DNA of 64,000 nt. Source: Actinospineispora eucalypti (GTDB lineage: Bacteria > Actinomycetota > Actinomycetes > Mycobacteriales > Pseudonocardiaceae). Each line of letters begins with the position of its first letter. Positions within the stretch are counted from its first letter, which is position 1. Shown here one piece after another: positions 41,902 through 51,024 of this stretch. The notes under the pieces were generated by a model, which was not told where the DNA came from, searched no databases, and saw only the letters and a list, made by a program, of their open reading frames with translations. The stretch covers positions 1,612,001 through 1,676,000 of the forward strand of contig JACHMT010000002.1 of the NCBI GenBank assembly GCA_014208095.1, in the 5' to 3' direction. Position numbers and translations under genes: made by a program.

Positions 41902-42272
41902 TTTGAGTCTAGAAGAGAGTAGCTCAGGGTGTCAAGGCCCGAAAGCACCACTGACCTCCCTAAACTGTTCGATTGGCAAATTACTGGACTTAACCGAAAA
42001 GAGTCGATGTGCGGTCGCGTGGGGTTTGCTAGGAGCATCGCTGAACACGCCGCGACGCCACCCGACATGCCATGCGGCACCCGCTGCGCGGCGCAGTACA
42101 GGACACCGATGCGGTGCGCGATGACATCCGCCAGATGGTCACCGAGCATCCGCGAGGGAGATGAGGTCGACCGGCCTCCGTAGGCGCCGCAACCGTCAGC
42201 GGCCGCCCGGTGTTCTCCTCAATGCATGCAAGGGGCCGGCCCTGATCGATTAACCCAACGGAAGGGCATGTC
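41902..42272. other. Intergenic, right edge of the GntR-motif island
   Basis: About 370 bp of lower GC (for example ACTGTTCGATTGGCAAATTACTGG is in this part, quoted here only as region 41960-41990). A short open stretch near 42070-42180 resembles no known protein. No promoter motif like the island's is seen before 42273. Confidence 0.4.
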
Positions 42273-42716
42273 GTGTCAGAACAGAACAAGGCCATCGTCG
42301 GACGCTGGTTCACCGAATTCTGGGGCAATCCGTGGAATCCCGGTGTGATCGACGACTTGGCGGCGCCGGACATTCGGTTCGAGTACTCGATGCACGCCCC
42401 GTGCCGTGGCCGCGACCAGGTGCGGGAGTTTGCAACCAAGTTCCGGTCGGCATTTCCCGATCTGAACTTCTGGGGCACCGCCGAACTGATCGCCGAAGGC
42501 GACTACGTAGTCGGGCAATGGGAAGGTGGTGGCACTCAGACCGGAGAGGCCTTCGACGACATCCCGGTCGGCGCGCTGCCGGCCAGCACCGGCAAGACGA
42601 TGCGCTTCAGTGGCATCTCCGTCCTGAAGGTCGAGAACGGGCTGATTACCGAAGAGATCGGCCTTGATGACGGCCTCAGCGCCCTGCGACAGCTCGGGCT
42701 GATCACGGCGGCGTAG
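42273..42716 (+). CDS. SnoaL-like polyketide-cyclase/ester-cyclase family protein
   Basis: A 147-residue NTF2-fold protein: NKAIVGRWFTEFWGNPWNPG, LAAPDIRFEYSMHAPCRGRD, FRSAFPDLNFWGTAELIAEG and GISVLKVENGLITEEIGLDD, the typical SnoaL order. GTG start after GGAAGGGCATGTC. Acts as a small isomerase/cyclase or carrier; substrate unknown. Stands alone. Confidence 0.85.
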   Translation: MSEQNKAIVGRWFTEFWGNPWNPGVIDDLAAPDIRFEYSMHAPCRGRDQVREFATKFRSAFPDLNFWGTAELIAEGDYVVGQWEGGGTQTGEAFDDIPVGALPASTGKTMRFSGISVLKVENGLITEEIGLDDGLSALRQLGLITAA

Positions 42717-42925
42717 GCCCCGACAACGAAGCTCGCGCGCCCGGTGCCCGGTCAGTGCCCACCCGGCTGGCACCCCCAACACGGCGGTCTCGCCAGCCGG
42801 ATGGGGTGTCAGGATCTCGTCGCGCACGAGACTGCGCCGGGCACCGCGCGCCGAGCTGACCGAAATGCGACCCAGGTGCCGCATCGCAGGTCCATCGCCA
42901 TGCAAGCCGACCCCAGCGACAGCTT

Positions 42926-43135
42926 CGCGAAGAGATCGAGTTCACCTCAGGCGGCGTGAAGTGCGCGGCGTGGTTTTACCCGGCCACTTCCGATCCCCGC
43001 CCTCGACCGATTGTCGTGATGGCTCACGGCATCACCGGTACGCGGCGTGACGGACTGCCGCCATTCGCCGACCGATTCGCGGCAACCGTCAACGCCGCGC
43101 TGATCCACGCCGGCAGCGGCTTGACAACCCCATAG
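42926..43135 (+). pseudogene. Truncated alpha/beta-hydrolase fragment
   Basis: The frame reads REEIEFTSGGVKCAAWFYP, then RPIVVMAHGITGTRRDGL and PPFADRFAA: the first two strands and oxyanion HG motif of dienelactone-hydrolase-like proteins. There is no start codon in frame, the homology ends at FADRFAA, and a stop follows at 43133. The nucleophile Ser, Asp and His are absent. The 210 bp upstream (42717-42925) hold nothing recognisable. Confidence 0.65.
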
Positions 43136-43147
43136 GGACACCCCCCG

Positions 43148-43381
43148 CTAACGGTTGTGCCAGTCGCGGAAGGCGGTGAGCAGGTCGTTGCGGGCCCGGG
43201 TGGACAGCGTCTCGGGGGGTAGCTCGCCGAGCCGGGCGATCGTCACCCGGAACTGGTCGAGGTAGCGTTCGCAGCCTTCGCATATGGCGATGTGCTCGAC
43301 AAACCGTGCCTCGTCGACGGGGGCGAGGGCACCGTCGAGGAACGCCGTCACCAGTTCCACGAACTCGTTGCAGTCCATCAT
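43148..43381 (-). CDS. Zinc-finger anti-sigma factor (zf-HC2)
   Basis: A 77-residue protein with the H-x3-C-x2-C signature in FVEHIAICEGCERYL after DCNEFVELVTAFLDG. Binds and inhibits its cognate ECF sigma factor; no transmembrane segment, so it is cytoplasmic. ATG 43381 overlaps the sigma gene stop (ATGA), the usual sigma/anti-sigma arrangement. Confidence 0.9.
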   Translation of the reverse strand: MMDCNEFVELVTAFLDGALAPVDEARFVEHIAICEGCERYLDQFRVTIARLGELPPETLSTRARNDLLTAFRDWHNR

Positions 43382-44034
43382 CGCGCGGTGGCCTCCCCGC
43401 TCGCTCCGAACGCGAGGTAACCCGCGAGTTCCTCGCGGACAACCGCACGCGCACGGTGCAGCAGTACCCGCTGGTTCGCCGGGGAAATCTCCAACATCCG
43501 GCACACCTCGTCGGCATCGTGGCCGTCCACGTCCCGCAGGTTGATCACGATGCGCTGCCGCTCGGGCAGCCGCGCCAACACCCCGGTGATCACGGCCCGG
43601 ATCTCGGTGTTGAGCGCCGCGTTCTCCGGGGAGTCCCACTCGTGCGGCGCATCGCGCCAGTGCCCGGGATAGTCGCCGTCGGCGCCTTGGAAACGCGCGG
43701 GGTCGACGGTGGGTCCGCGATCCTCGTCCTCGGGGGCCAGGCTCGCCCACGGCACGCTTCGCCGCTCCCGGACACCGCGCTTCTTGGCCGTGTTCACCAG
43801 GATCCGGTACACCCACGTGCGGACCGACGAGCGAGCCTGGAACCGGTCGATGCCGTTCAGCACGGCCAGCCAGGTGTCCTGCACGACCTCCTCGGCCGAC
43901 GCGTGGGTGGAGACGAAGGACTTGGCCAGCCGCAGCATCGACGGTGACCAGGCGTCAACCACCTCGGCGAACGCCGCCTCGTCCCCTCCGCGCAGCGCCG
44001 CCACGAGGTCCGGGTCGCAGGTCGGTGGAGGCAC
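43378..44034 (-). CDS. ECF RNA polymerase sigma factor
   Basis: A 218-residue sigma-70 family protein: sigma-2 (EVVDAWSPSMLRLAKSFVST, EEVVQDTWLAVLNGIDRFQ, RTWVYRILVNTAKKR), linker, and sigma-4 (LPERQRIVINLRDVDGHDAD, VCRMLEISPANQRVLLHRAR). Paired with the zf-HC2 anti-sigma gene. Its 5' 80 bp overlap, in another frame, the 3' end of the antiporter gene; upstream control is therefore probably via that transcript or an internal promoter. Confidence 0.92.
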   Translation of the reverse strand: MPPPTCDPDLVAALRGGDEAAFAEVVDAWSPSMLRLAKSFVSTHASAEEVVQDTWLAVLNGIDRFQARSSVRTWVYRILVNTAKKRGVRERRSVPWASLAPEDEDRGPTVDPARFQGADGDYPGHWRDAPHEWDSPENAALNTEIRAVITGVLARLPERQRIVINLRDVDGHDADEVCRMLEISPANQRVLLHRARAVVREELAGYLAFGASGEATAR

Positions 44035-45226
44035 CGGGTGAATATACGGCCGGCTCCCGCCCCAGCAGCCCCAGCGCGGCCGCCGGGAACGCCAGCACGG
44101 ACAGCAGGCCGGCGCAGACCAGCGCCGCCGCCGTCACCGGTGACATGAGGCCGATGACGGTGCCGATCTGCGTCGCGGTGACCAGGAACGGCAGTGAGGT
44201 CGCCTGCAGCAGGCCGGCGGCCGCGACCGACCGCCGGTCGAACAGCTTCCGGTAGAGCAGGGCTGGCACGCCGCGCGCGAGCAGCAGCGCAAGCAGGAAC
44301 AGCGGCACGCGGGCCAGCGCGGCGGGGTCGGCGAGCAGCCCGGCAAGGTCCAGCCGGATCCCGCTGGCCACGAAGAACACCGGGATGAGCAGGCCGTACC
44401 CGATCGCGTCCAGCTTGACCCGGAACCGGGGGTGCGAGGAGGCGTCCTTGTCGAGCAGGCCGACCACCGCGCCGGCGAGGAAGGCCCCGAGGATGCTCTC
44501 CAGGCCGAACGCCTCGGCCAGCGCGACGAAGGCGACCAGAAGCGCCACCGCCGCCCGCACCCGGATCTCGGCCGTGGTGTCCTGCAGCCGGACCAGCGTC
44601 GTGCCCAGCCGCCGGGACCGCCCGGCCAGCGCCACCACGATGCCGGTCACGGCCACCAGCAACACGAACATCCCGAGCAGCACGACCCGCCCGCCGGTGC
44701 TCCCGCCGGTGGTGGAGAACAGCAGCGAGAGCAGCACCACCGCCGCGAAGTCGGCGACCGAACAGGCCGCGATCACCGTCTGGCCCAGCGGCGACTCGGC
44801 ACGGCCGGCGTCCTTGAGGACCGGCACGACCAGCCCGAGCGATGTCGCCGAAAGCGTCACCGCCAGCAGCAGCGGGCTGTGCACCCAGCCGAGGGCGCCA
44901 AGGCCCGCGCCCTCGGCCAGGCCGACCACCAGGCTCACCAGGTATCCGAGCAGCGCGAGCCGCAGGACCCTCCCGCGCAGCCTCCGCACGTCGATCTCCA
45001 GGCCGGCCAGGAACAGCAGGAACGCCAGGCCGAGCAGCGCGACGATCTGCACCGGGAGGTCAGCCTGGACCCAGCCGAGTACCGAGGGGCCGACCACGAT
45101 GCCGGCGACGATCTCCAGTACGACGGCCGGTACGCGCAGGGCCGGGGGCACCTGCGCCGCGAGCAGCGGCGCCACCAGCGCTATGGCGGCGACCGCGAAC
45201 AGGTTGACGAACTCGACGTCAGGCAT
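43955..45226 (-). CDS. CPA2-type cation/proton antiporter (KefB/NapA-like)
   Basis: A 423-residue integral membrane protein with 11-13 helices: VVLEIVAGIVVGPSVLGWV, FLLFLAGLEIDVRRL (membrane Asp region), SVADFAAVVLLSLLF (the unwound-helix Asp), and a long C-terminal helical set. Exchanges Na+ or K+ for protons. No TrkA-N domain follows. The last 25 residues (STDLRPGPRGGAARRGRGG) are encoded over the sigma-factor start and look like non-functional read-through. Confidence 0.88.
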   Translation of the reverse strand: MPDVEFVNLFAVAAIALVAPLLAAQVPPALRVPAVVLEIVAGIVVGPSVLGWVQADLPVQIVALLGLAFLLFLAGLEIDVRRLRGRVLRLALLGYLVSLVVGLAEGAGLGALGWVHSPLLLAVTLSATSLGLVVPVLKDAGRAESPLGQTVIAACSVADFAAVVLLSLLFSTTGGSTGGRVVLLGMFVLLVAVTGIVVALAGRSRRLGTTLVRLQDTTAEIRVRAAVALLVAFVALAEAFGLESILGAFLAGAVVGLLDKDASSHPRFRVKLDAIGYGLLIPVFFVASGIRLDLAGLLADPAALARVPLFLLALLLARGVPALLYRKLFDRRSVAAAGLLQATSLPFLVTATQIGTVIGLMSPVTAAALVCAGLLSVLAFPAAALGLLGREPAVYSPGASTDLRPGPRGGAARRGRGGVRRGG

Positions 45227-45254
45227 GTTTCCCGGCTCCGTCCGGCCACGCCGC

Positions 45255-45971
45255 TCAGCGGTATTCGGGGTTCTCGAAGTCGAAGCGGCAGCCGGCGTCC
45301 CACTGGGAACGCTGGTTGCCGTGCGCCGGGATGCCGCCGGCGTCGCGCAGCATCCGGGCCAGGTGCATGAGGTTCCAGGTCATGAAGGTGGTGTTCCGGT
45401 TGGTGAAGTCGTTCTCCGGGCCGCCCGAGCCGGGGTCGAGGTAGGAGGGACCGGGTCCGGCCTCCCCGATCCATCCGGCGTCGGCCTGCGGCGGAATGGT
45501 GTAGCCGAGGTGCTGCAGGCTGTAGAGGACGTTCATCGCGCAGTGCTTCACGCCGTCCTCGTTGCCGGTGATCAGACAGCCACCGACCCGCCCGTAGTAG
45601 GCGTACTGACCGGCGTCGTTGAGCAGGTGCGAGCAGGCGTACAGCCGCTCGATGACGAGCTTGGTGACCGAGCTGTTGTCGCCCAGCCAGATCGGGCCGG
45701 CGACGACCAGGATGTCGGCGGCCAGAACCCGCTGGTAGAGCGCCGGCCACTCGTCACGCGCCCAGCCGTGCTCGGTCATGTCCGGCCAGACACCGGTGGC
45801 GATGTCGTGGTCGATCGCGCGCACCACCTCGACGCGCACGCCGTTCTTCTCCATGATGTTGCGGCTGACGTCGATGAGGCCCTCGGTGTTGCTGGGGTCG
45901 GGTGAGCGCTTGAGCGTGCAGTTGATGAACATCGCGCGCAGGTCGTCGTAACGGGTCTCGGTGCCGGTCAT
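45255..45971 (-). CDS. Flavodoxin-like NAD(P)H-dependent FMN reductase
   Basis: A 238-residue flavodoxin-fold protein: RAMFINCTLKRSPDPSNTEG (phosphate loop), ADILVVAGPIWLGDNSSVTK and GGCLITGNEDGVKHCAMNVL. Binds FMN and reduces it or transfers electrons. It lies 29 bp downstream of the Rieske-ThDP fusion gene and in the same direction, so it could exchange electrons with that protein. ATG 45971. Confidence 0.88.
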   Translation of the reverse strand: MTGTETRYDDLRAMFINCTLKRSPDPSNTEGLIDVSRNIMEKNGVRVEVVRAIDHDIATGVWPDMTEHGWARDEWPALYQRVLAADILVVAGPIWLGDNSSVTKLVIERLYACSHLLNDAGQYAYYGRVGGCLITGNEDGVKHCAMNVLYSLQHLGYTIPPQADAGWIGEAGPGPSYLDPGSGGPENDFTNRNTTFMTWNLMHLARMLRDAGGIPAHGNQRSQWDAGCRFDFENPEYR

Positions 45972-46000
45972 GGTCTGTGTCCCTTCGGGTGGTGGGGTGG

Positions 46001-47932
46001 TCAGAGCAGTTCGGCGTCCTGTTCGACGCACAGCAGGGCGGGTCCCTCGATGGCGAACAGCGCGGTCATCGCGGTGTCGAGCTGGTCGGTGGCGCGGACC
46101 CGGATCCCGGTGGCGCCGCACAGCTCGGCGTAGCCGGCCCAGTCCGGGTTGCGCAGGCTGGTCTGCCAGACCGGGTAGTCGCCGGCCAGCTGCTCCTTGC
46201 TGATCTTCCCCAGGGCGTTGTTGTTGAGCAGCACGTGCTTGATGCCGATGCCGTACTTGACCGCCGTGGTCAGCTCGGCGGCGTACTGCCCGAAACCGCC
46301 GTCGCCGGTCACCGCGACGATCGGCCGGTCCGGGGCGGCGGCCCAGGCACCGAGCGCGGCCGGGTAGCCGAATCCGATGGAGCCGAGGTAGCCGGACATC
46401 AGCACCGGCTGCCCACTGGACTCCAGGTATCGGCCCAGCGAGTAGGCGTGGTTGCCGACGTCCACGGTGACCACGGCGTCCACCGGCAGGTGGCGCGACA
46501 GGGCGTCGAACACGGCGGCCGCCGGCACGCCCCGGCCCCGGTCGTCGCGCGTGCGGCGGTGCTTCTCCGCGCGCCAGATCGCCCAGCGGGCGGCCACATC
46601 GGGGCGCTGGTCGGTGGCCTTGACCTCGCCCAGCGCCTCGACCAGCGCCGACACGGTGAGCCGGGCGTCCCCGACCAGCGCGGCGGTCACCGCGTCGAAG
46701 CGGCCGACGGCGGAGACCTCGTCGTCGATCTGCAGGATCGGCTTGTAGGGAGCGATCCCGGTGTGGTTGGCGAACGAGGCGCCGACCACGATCAGCAGGT
46801 CGGACTCGTTCATCAGCCAGCTGGCCACCGGCGTTCCGCTGCGCCCGAGCACCCCGGCACCCAGCGGGTGGGTATCCGGCACCAGCCCCTTGGCCTTGAA
46901 CGTGGTGACCACCGGCGCGTGCAGGCACTCGGCCAGCCGGGTGATCTCCCCGGCCGCGTCCCGGGCACCGTGACCGACGATCAGGACCGGGCGGCGGGCG
47001 TCACGGACCAACGCGGCGGCGGTGGTCAGCTCACCGGGGGTGGGCAGGATCCGCCGGCCGGCGCGCCGCCCGTCGGGCACCAGCGCCGGCGCGTCGCTGG
47101 GCTGCACCTGTACCTCGTCCGGGAGCACCAGGTGAGCCACGCCACGGGCGTCGACCGCGTGCTTCACCGCCAGCGCGGCGAGCTCGGCATGGTCGCTGCC
47201 AGCGGTCACCGTGCTGCTGGACACGGCCACGTCCCGGAACACCGCGGTCAGGTCAAGATCCTGGAACGCGCCCCGGCCGAGCACCTTCGAGGGCACCTGG
47301 CCGGAGATCGCCACGACCGGCGCGCCGTCCAGCTTGGCGTCGTACAGCCCGGTCAGCAGGTTCGTCGAACCCGGCCCGGCGATCGCGAAGCACGCCGCCG
47401 GGCGGCCGGTCAGCTTGCCGTACGCGCTCGCCGCGAACGCCGCCGCGCCCTCGTGCCGGATCCCGATGTAGCGCAGCTCGCCGCGCTCCTCGGCCCGGCG
47501 CAGCGCTTCGGCAAACCCCAGGTTCGAGTGCCCGACCATGCCGAACACGGCCGTCACACCCCACGCCACCAGGGTCTCCACCATTACATCCGCGACCGTG
47601 CGCGGCCGGGCCGGCTGCTCCGGGAGCTGGACGTACACGCCGTCGCCCCGCTCGGCGACCGGGTAGGTCGGCACCCCGTCGGAGAACCCCTCCGGCGGCC
47701 GGCCGGTGATCGGGTGGTAGTCGTACCCGTGCCACGGGCAGCGCAGCCATCCCTTCTCGATCGCCCCCTCACCGAGCGGGCCACCCTGGTGCGGACAGCG
47801 GTTCTCCAGCGCGCCCAACTGTCCGCCACAGCGGCTGAGCGCGACGGAACGACCATCCACCACAACACCACGCACCCGCCCGTCCTCGGGCACGTCGGCC
47901 GGATCGACGCGATGCCAATGGCTGTCGGACAT
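46001..47932 (-). CDS. Rieske [2Fe-2S] domain fused to a pyruvate-oxidase/acetolactate-synthase-type ThDP enzyme
   Basis: A 643-residue chain. Residues 1-105 are a Rieske domain with both ligand pairs, NRCPHQGGPLG and RCPWHGYDY. Residues 110-643 are the three-domain ThDP fold: catalytic Glu in IRHEGAAAFAASAYG, central domain PVLIVGHGARDAAGE, and cofactor motif TGDGGFGQYAAE with LNNNALG (GDG...NN). The start is firm: ATG 47932 follows GAGGAGG by six bases and MSDSHWHRV is a typical Rieske opening. Decarboxylates a 2-oxoacid; the Rieske cluster suggests redox coupling, perhaps to the flavodoxin encoded next. Substrate unknown. Confidence 0.93.
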   Translation of the reverse strand: MSDSHWHRVDPADVPEDGRVRGVVVDGRSVALSRCGGQLGALENRCPHQGGPLGEGAIEKGWLRCPWHGYDYHPITGRPPEGFSDGVPTYPVAERGDGVYVQLPEQPARPRTVADVMVETLVAWGVTAVFGMVGHSNLGFAEALRRAEERGELRYIGIRHEGAAAFAASAYGKLTGRPAACFAIAGPGSTNLLTGLYDAKLDGAPVVAISGQVPSKVLGRGAFQDLDLTAVFRDVAVSSSTVTAGSDHAELAALAVKHAVDARGVAHLVLPDEVQVQPSDAPALVPDGRRAGRRILPTPGELTTAAALVRDARRPVLIVGHGARDAAGEITRLAECLHAPVVTTFKAKGLVPDTHPLGAGVLGRSGTPVASWLMNESDLLIVVGASFANHTGIAPYKPILQIDDEVSAVGRFDAVTAALVGDARLTVSALVEALGEVKATDQRPDVAARWAIWRAEKHRRTRDDRGRGVPAAAVFDALSRHLPVDAVVTVDVGNHAYSLGRYLESSGQPVLMSGYLGSIGFGYPAALGAWAAAPDRPIVAVTGDGGFGQYAAELTTAVKYGIGIKHVLLNNNALGKISKEQLAGDYPVWQTSLRNPDWAGYAELCGATGIRVRATDQLDTAMTALFAIEGPALLCVEQDAELL

Positions 47933-48023
47933 GTAACGCCTCCTCGGTACTCGGACACTGACCGGAGGACCCGGCACGGGGTCAGTGCCCCGAGGGGCGG
48001 CGGGCGTTACACGAGGAGACGAG

Positions 48024-48668
48024 ATGACCACGACGGAACCGGGGGCACTGGCCACCACCCGGCGGACGCTGCACGGCATCGCCGAGCTGTTGCTCGCCGG
48101 ACCACAACACCGCAACGCCGGCACAATCCGGCTCCAGGTCACCCCGGGCGGGTTCGGCACGGTGGTCGAACGGGACGCCGGGCCGTGGCTGCGGGTGGAC
48201 GGACCGGCCCTGCTGTCCGGCCACACCCGGATCGACCTCGCGGGGCGGACTTACAACGAGGTGGCCGCGACGGCGGGCATCCGGGCGGGTGCCCCCGAGG
48301 ACGTGTACCGGGACGGGGCGGGCGTGGACGCAAACGAGCGGATCACCCTGGATCCCGATGCCCTGGCGACGATCGTGCGGGCGTTCGAGGACGGTGACCG
48401 GGCCCTGCGCGGGTTCGCGCCCGAACTCACGCCGGTTCTGTGGCCCGAACACTTCGACGTGGCCGTCACGGTGGACGAGGTCAACTACGGGGTCTCCCCC
48501 GGCGACACCGGCATCGGCGAGCCCTACGCCTACGTCGGGCCGCACCGCCCCCGGTCCGGGCCCTTCTGGGACGCGCCGTTCGGCGCCGCCCGCACCGTCC
48601 GCCAGCTCGGCGACACCGCCGGTATCCAGGCCTTCTTCGACGAAGGCCGCGCCGAAGCCCGGCGCTAG
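48024..48668 (+). CDS. Conserved hypothetical protein
   Basis: A 214-residue soluble protein beginning TRRTLHGIAELLLAGPQHRN, with a central AGRTYNEVAATAGIRAG and ending GPFWDAPFGAARTV. It has the look of an actinobacterial family of unknown function; no catalytic motif recognised. ATG preceded by GAGGAGA. Divergent from the Rieske-ThDP gene; its 3' end abuts the convergent membrane protein gene. Confidence 0.75.
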   Translation: MTTTEPGALATTRRTLHGIAELLLAGPQHRNAGTIRLQVTPGGFGTVVERDAGPWLRVDGPALLSGHTRIDLAGRTYNEVAATAGIRAGAPEDVYRDGAGVDANERITLDPDALATIVRAFEDGDRALRGFAPELTPVLWPEHFDVAVTVDEVNYGVSPGDTGIGEPYAYVGPHRPRSGPFWDAPFGAARTVRQLGDTAGIQAFFDEGRAEARR

Positions 48669-49246
48669 CCGCGCCCGGCCCGACGCTGGCCGGGCCCGGC
48701 CGCCAACCCGAGCAGGGCGGTGCCCACCGCGATGCCCACCTGGGAGAGCACCCCAAAGGGCCAAAAGATGTGGTTCTCCAGAAACCCCCAGCCACCGATC
48801 AGCACGAGCGCGCCACCCGGCCAGACCACCCGCTGCCCCCCTGGCACGAGCGCGGCCGCGGTCAGCGCCCCGGCCACCAGGAAACACCACGACCCAACCA
48901 ACCCGAGCTGGTCACCCACGCCGATCAACCGGGCCGCCTGATCACCGGTCTGACCGTCCCCCTCGACAACCACACCGGCCGCGATACCGGCCAGCACGTC
49001 CAGCGCCGTGTAGAACACGGCATACCCGTAGCCCGCGATCCGCGCTAACCAGGCCATGGGCGAGCGGTTTCCGAGCAACAGCACCCAGAACGCCACCGCC
49101 AGCAACGGGAACAACGGCAACAGCACCACGTGCATGGTCCACCAGTGATGCGCGGTCGCCACCGTAAGGCCGGCGGGGTGGGTGAGACCGACCCCGGCCA
49201 GCACGAGACCGGGCACCGCCAAAGCCGCGGCACGGATCCAAACCAT
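48665..49246 (-). CDS. Small multi-pass membrane protein
   Basis: A 193-residue protein with five or six hydrophobic segments (AAALAVPGLVLAGVGLTHP, VVLLPLFPLLAVAFWVLLLG, AGYGYAVFYTALDVLAGIAA and others) and a short basic C-terminus. No family function known. It overlaps the stop of the convergent hypothetical gene by four bases. Confidence 0.75.
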   Translation of the reverse strand: MVWIRAAALAVPGLVLAGVGLTHPAGLTVATAHHWWTMHVVLLPLFPLLAVAFWVLLLGNRSPMAWLARIAGYGYAVFYTALDVLAGIAAGVVVEGDGQTGDQAARLIGVGDQLGLVGSWCFLVAGALTAAALVPGGQRVVWPGGALVLIGGWGFLENHIFWPFGVLSQVGIAVGTALLGLAAGPGQRRAGRG

Positions 49247-49267
49247 CAGGCCACTGTGCCAGCCCGC

Positions 49268-49560
49268 TCAGCGGCGCAGCGCGGTCTCCCGCTTCATGTG
49301 GGACAGCTTCTCCGGATTGCGCACGGCGTAGAGGCCGGTGATGAGGCCGTCGTCGATGCGCACCGTGACGACGGTGTCGACCTCGCCGTTGTGTCGGAGA
49401 ACCAGCGCCGGGTAGCCGTTGACCTGCGCCGGGCGCAGCGACATCTCGGCGGGGATCCGGTTCAGCCCGTTGGCCAGCACGCGGGCCACCCGGTGGGCCC
49501 CGACGATGGGCGAGCGCGCGGCTTGGGCGACCCCACCACCCCACGCGGTCGGCGCGCGGT
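49268..49560 (-). pseudogene. C-terminal fragment of an ECF41 (SigJ-like) sigma factor
   Basis: In frame upstream of GTG 49489 the sequence reads AWGGGVAQAARSPIVGAHRV, then ARVLANGLNRIP, VNGYPALVLRHNGEVDTVVT and DDGLITGLYAVRNPEKLSHM: the SnoaL-like C-terminal domain of ECF41 sigma factors. Sigma-2 and sigma-4 are missing. Likely a truncation relic. Confidence 0.7.
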
Positions 49561-49609
49561 GACGTGCGACCGCGCCCGGTGCGCGATCTGGCGGACCGAC
49601 GGGATGTCC

Positions 49610-49975
49610 TCAGTCGCCATTGTCGTAAGACTGCGCGATACCCCAGAAGTCGATCCCATCGATCGCGTCCCGGACGAGGTCGAGCGCGTCTTCAGGCATC
49701 GGGTCCGGCCCCACGAACCGGTTCTCATCGAGCGCCCATCCAACCGGGAGGCCGTCGTTGAGTGCCTCACGTAGCTCGAAGCACAGGCCCTCCTGGTCAA
49801 AATCCGCGCCCTCCGCGCCCCAGCGCGAACGCAACCGCGCATCCACCCAATCCTCGACCGTGTCCTGGCCGGTGGCAGCGGCCCAAGTCGGTCCCAATGA
49901 CGTCACCAGAGCAGGGTGGCATTCACGGCGCCCGCACACGAGTGGCCGAACGCGCTCAGGCGGGTTCATCTGCAC
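49610..49975 (-). CDS. Hypothetical protein
   Basis: A 121-residue acidic ORF (VEDWVDARLRSRWGAEGADF, WALDENRFVGPDPMPEDALD) with a Cys-x4-Cys near the N-terminus. Codon use is normal for the window and no other frame is better. Not recognised; start uncertain (ATG 49975 or 49969). Confidence 0.45.
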   Translation of the reverse strand: MQMNPPERVRPLVCGRRECHPALVTSLGPTWAAATGQDTVEDWVDARLRSRWGAEGADFDQEGLCFELREALNDGLPVGWALDENRFVGPDPMPEDALDLVRDAIDGIDFWGIAQSYDNGD

Positions 49976-50060
49976 GTGAAGTCCGGCCCGAAAAGCGCCA
50001 CCTGCCGCTCACCATTCGGTTCATCTGGCCACTCGACCAGTTGCGCCAGCGACGGATCCC

Positions 50061-50903
50061 TCATCGACGGTCCTCGGTCGCCGGCGCCGCGGCGACTTTC
50101 GCGGCGGCCCGGGCGAGGGCCGCGACTGAGGGGGACGTGCTGTGTGCGGGCCAGGCGAGCACGAGGACACTCGGTGGAACATCGGTCACCGGGACCGTGG
50201 TCAAGTCCTCGCGCAGGGGCGTGGTCAGCGAGCGCGGTAACACGGCGATCTTGCGCCCCAGCGCGATGAGGTGCATCAGTTCGCTGAGACTGCCGACTGC
50301 GCCGGTATCGGTCGGATCGTGTTTGTGCAGCCTTTCGCGCTCGAGATCGCTCATGCGCAGGCCGGGCCGATGCGCGAGCGGGTGGAACGCGGGCAGCACC
50401 GCGACGGGCGCCTCGCTGAGCAGCGTTTCGGTGTCCAGCCCACTGAGGTCGTCAGCCGGTGTGTAAAGCAGGGCAGCGTCGGCGCGTCCTTGGCGCAACG
50501 CGTTCGTGCGGTCTCCCTCGAAGACCACCTCGACCGGTAACACGTCCGGTTCGCTCTCGTAGGCCGCGAGCATGGCCGGGAGGAGGCCGGCATCTCCACC
50601 AGGCTTGATAGCGAGGACCAGGCGGGGGTCACGCGCACCGGCGCGCTGGGTCCGCGCGGCCGCGGCCGACACCGCGTCCAGCGCCGTGCGGGCGTCGCGA
50701 GCGAGCACCTGGCCGGCCGCGGTCAGCGTGACCGAGCGACTGGTCCGTACGAACAGGCTGATTTCCAGCCGGCGTTCCAGGCGCCGGATCGCCTTGGACA
50801 GCGCCGGCTGCGCAATGCCCAACTGGCTCGCCGCGCGCCCGAAGTGCAATTCGTCGGCGACCGCCAGGAAGTACGCCAGCTCCCGCGTCTCCAACCGATC
50901 CAT
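50061..50903 (-). CDS. LysR-family transcriptional regulator
   Basis: A 280-residue LTTR: HTH in LETRELAYFLAVADELHFGR, AASQLGIAQPALSKAIRRLE, then the effector domain from about residue 90 (ARDPRLVLAIKPGGDAGLLP). Divergently transcribed from an SDR gene (51025), the classical LysR target layout; the 121-bp gap should hold the operator, but no single T-N11-A box was decisive. Confidence 0.92.
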   Translation of the reverse strand: MDRLETRELAYFLAVADELHFGRAASQLGIAQPALSKAIRRLERRLEISLFVRTSRSVTLTAAGQVLARDARTALDAVSAAAARTQRAGARDPRLVLAIKPGGDAGLLPAMLAAYESEPDVLPVEVVFEGDRTNALRQGRADAALLYTPADDLSGLDTETLLSEAPVAVLPAFHPLAHRPGLRMSDLERERLHKHDPTDTGAVGSLSELMHLIALGRKIAVLPRSLTTPLREDLTTVPVTDVPPSVLVLAWPAHSTSPSVAALARAAAKVAAAPATEDRR

Positions 50904-51024
50904 TCCTCCAGGTTATCGATCACGGTCCGGTCGGTCTTGGACGCACCACATCCGGCGGTGGTGAGGTGAGAATCGTCGGCTCGCGCGGTCGGCGGATGAA
51001 CACCGATGCAAGGAGAGATCACGC

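Noticed and set aside
47933..48010. Inverted repeat GTAACGCC/GGCGTTAC around the divergent starts 47932 and 48024
   Set aside because: Arms are 8 bp and 62 bp apart and the left arm lies in the ribosome-binding region; could be chance, so not called as an operator.
45977..48397. 806-residue plus-strand ORF
   Set aside because: Antisense of the Rieske-ThDP gene and overlaps the start of the true plus-strand gene at 48024 in another frame.
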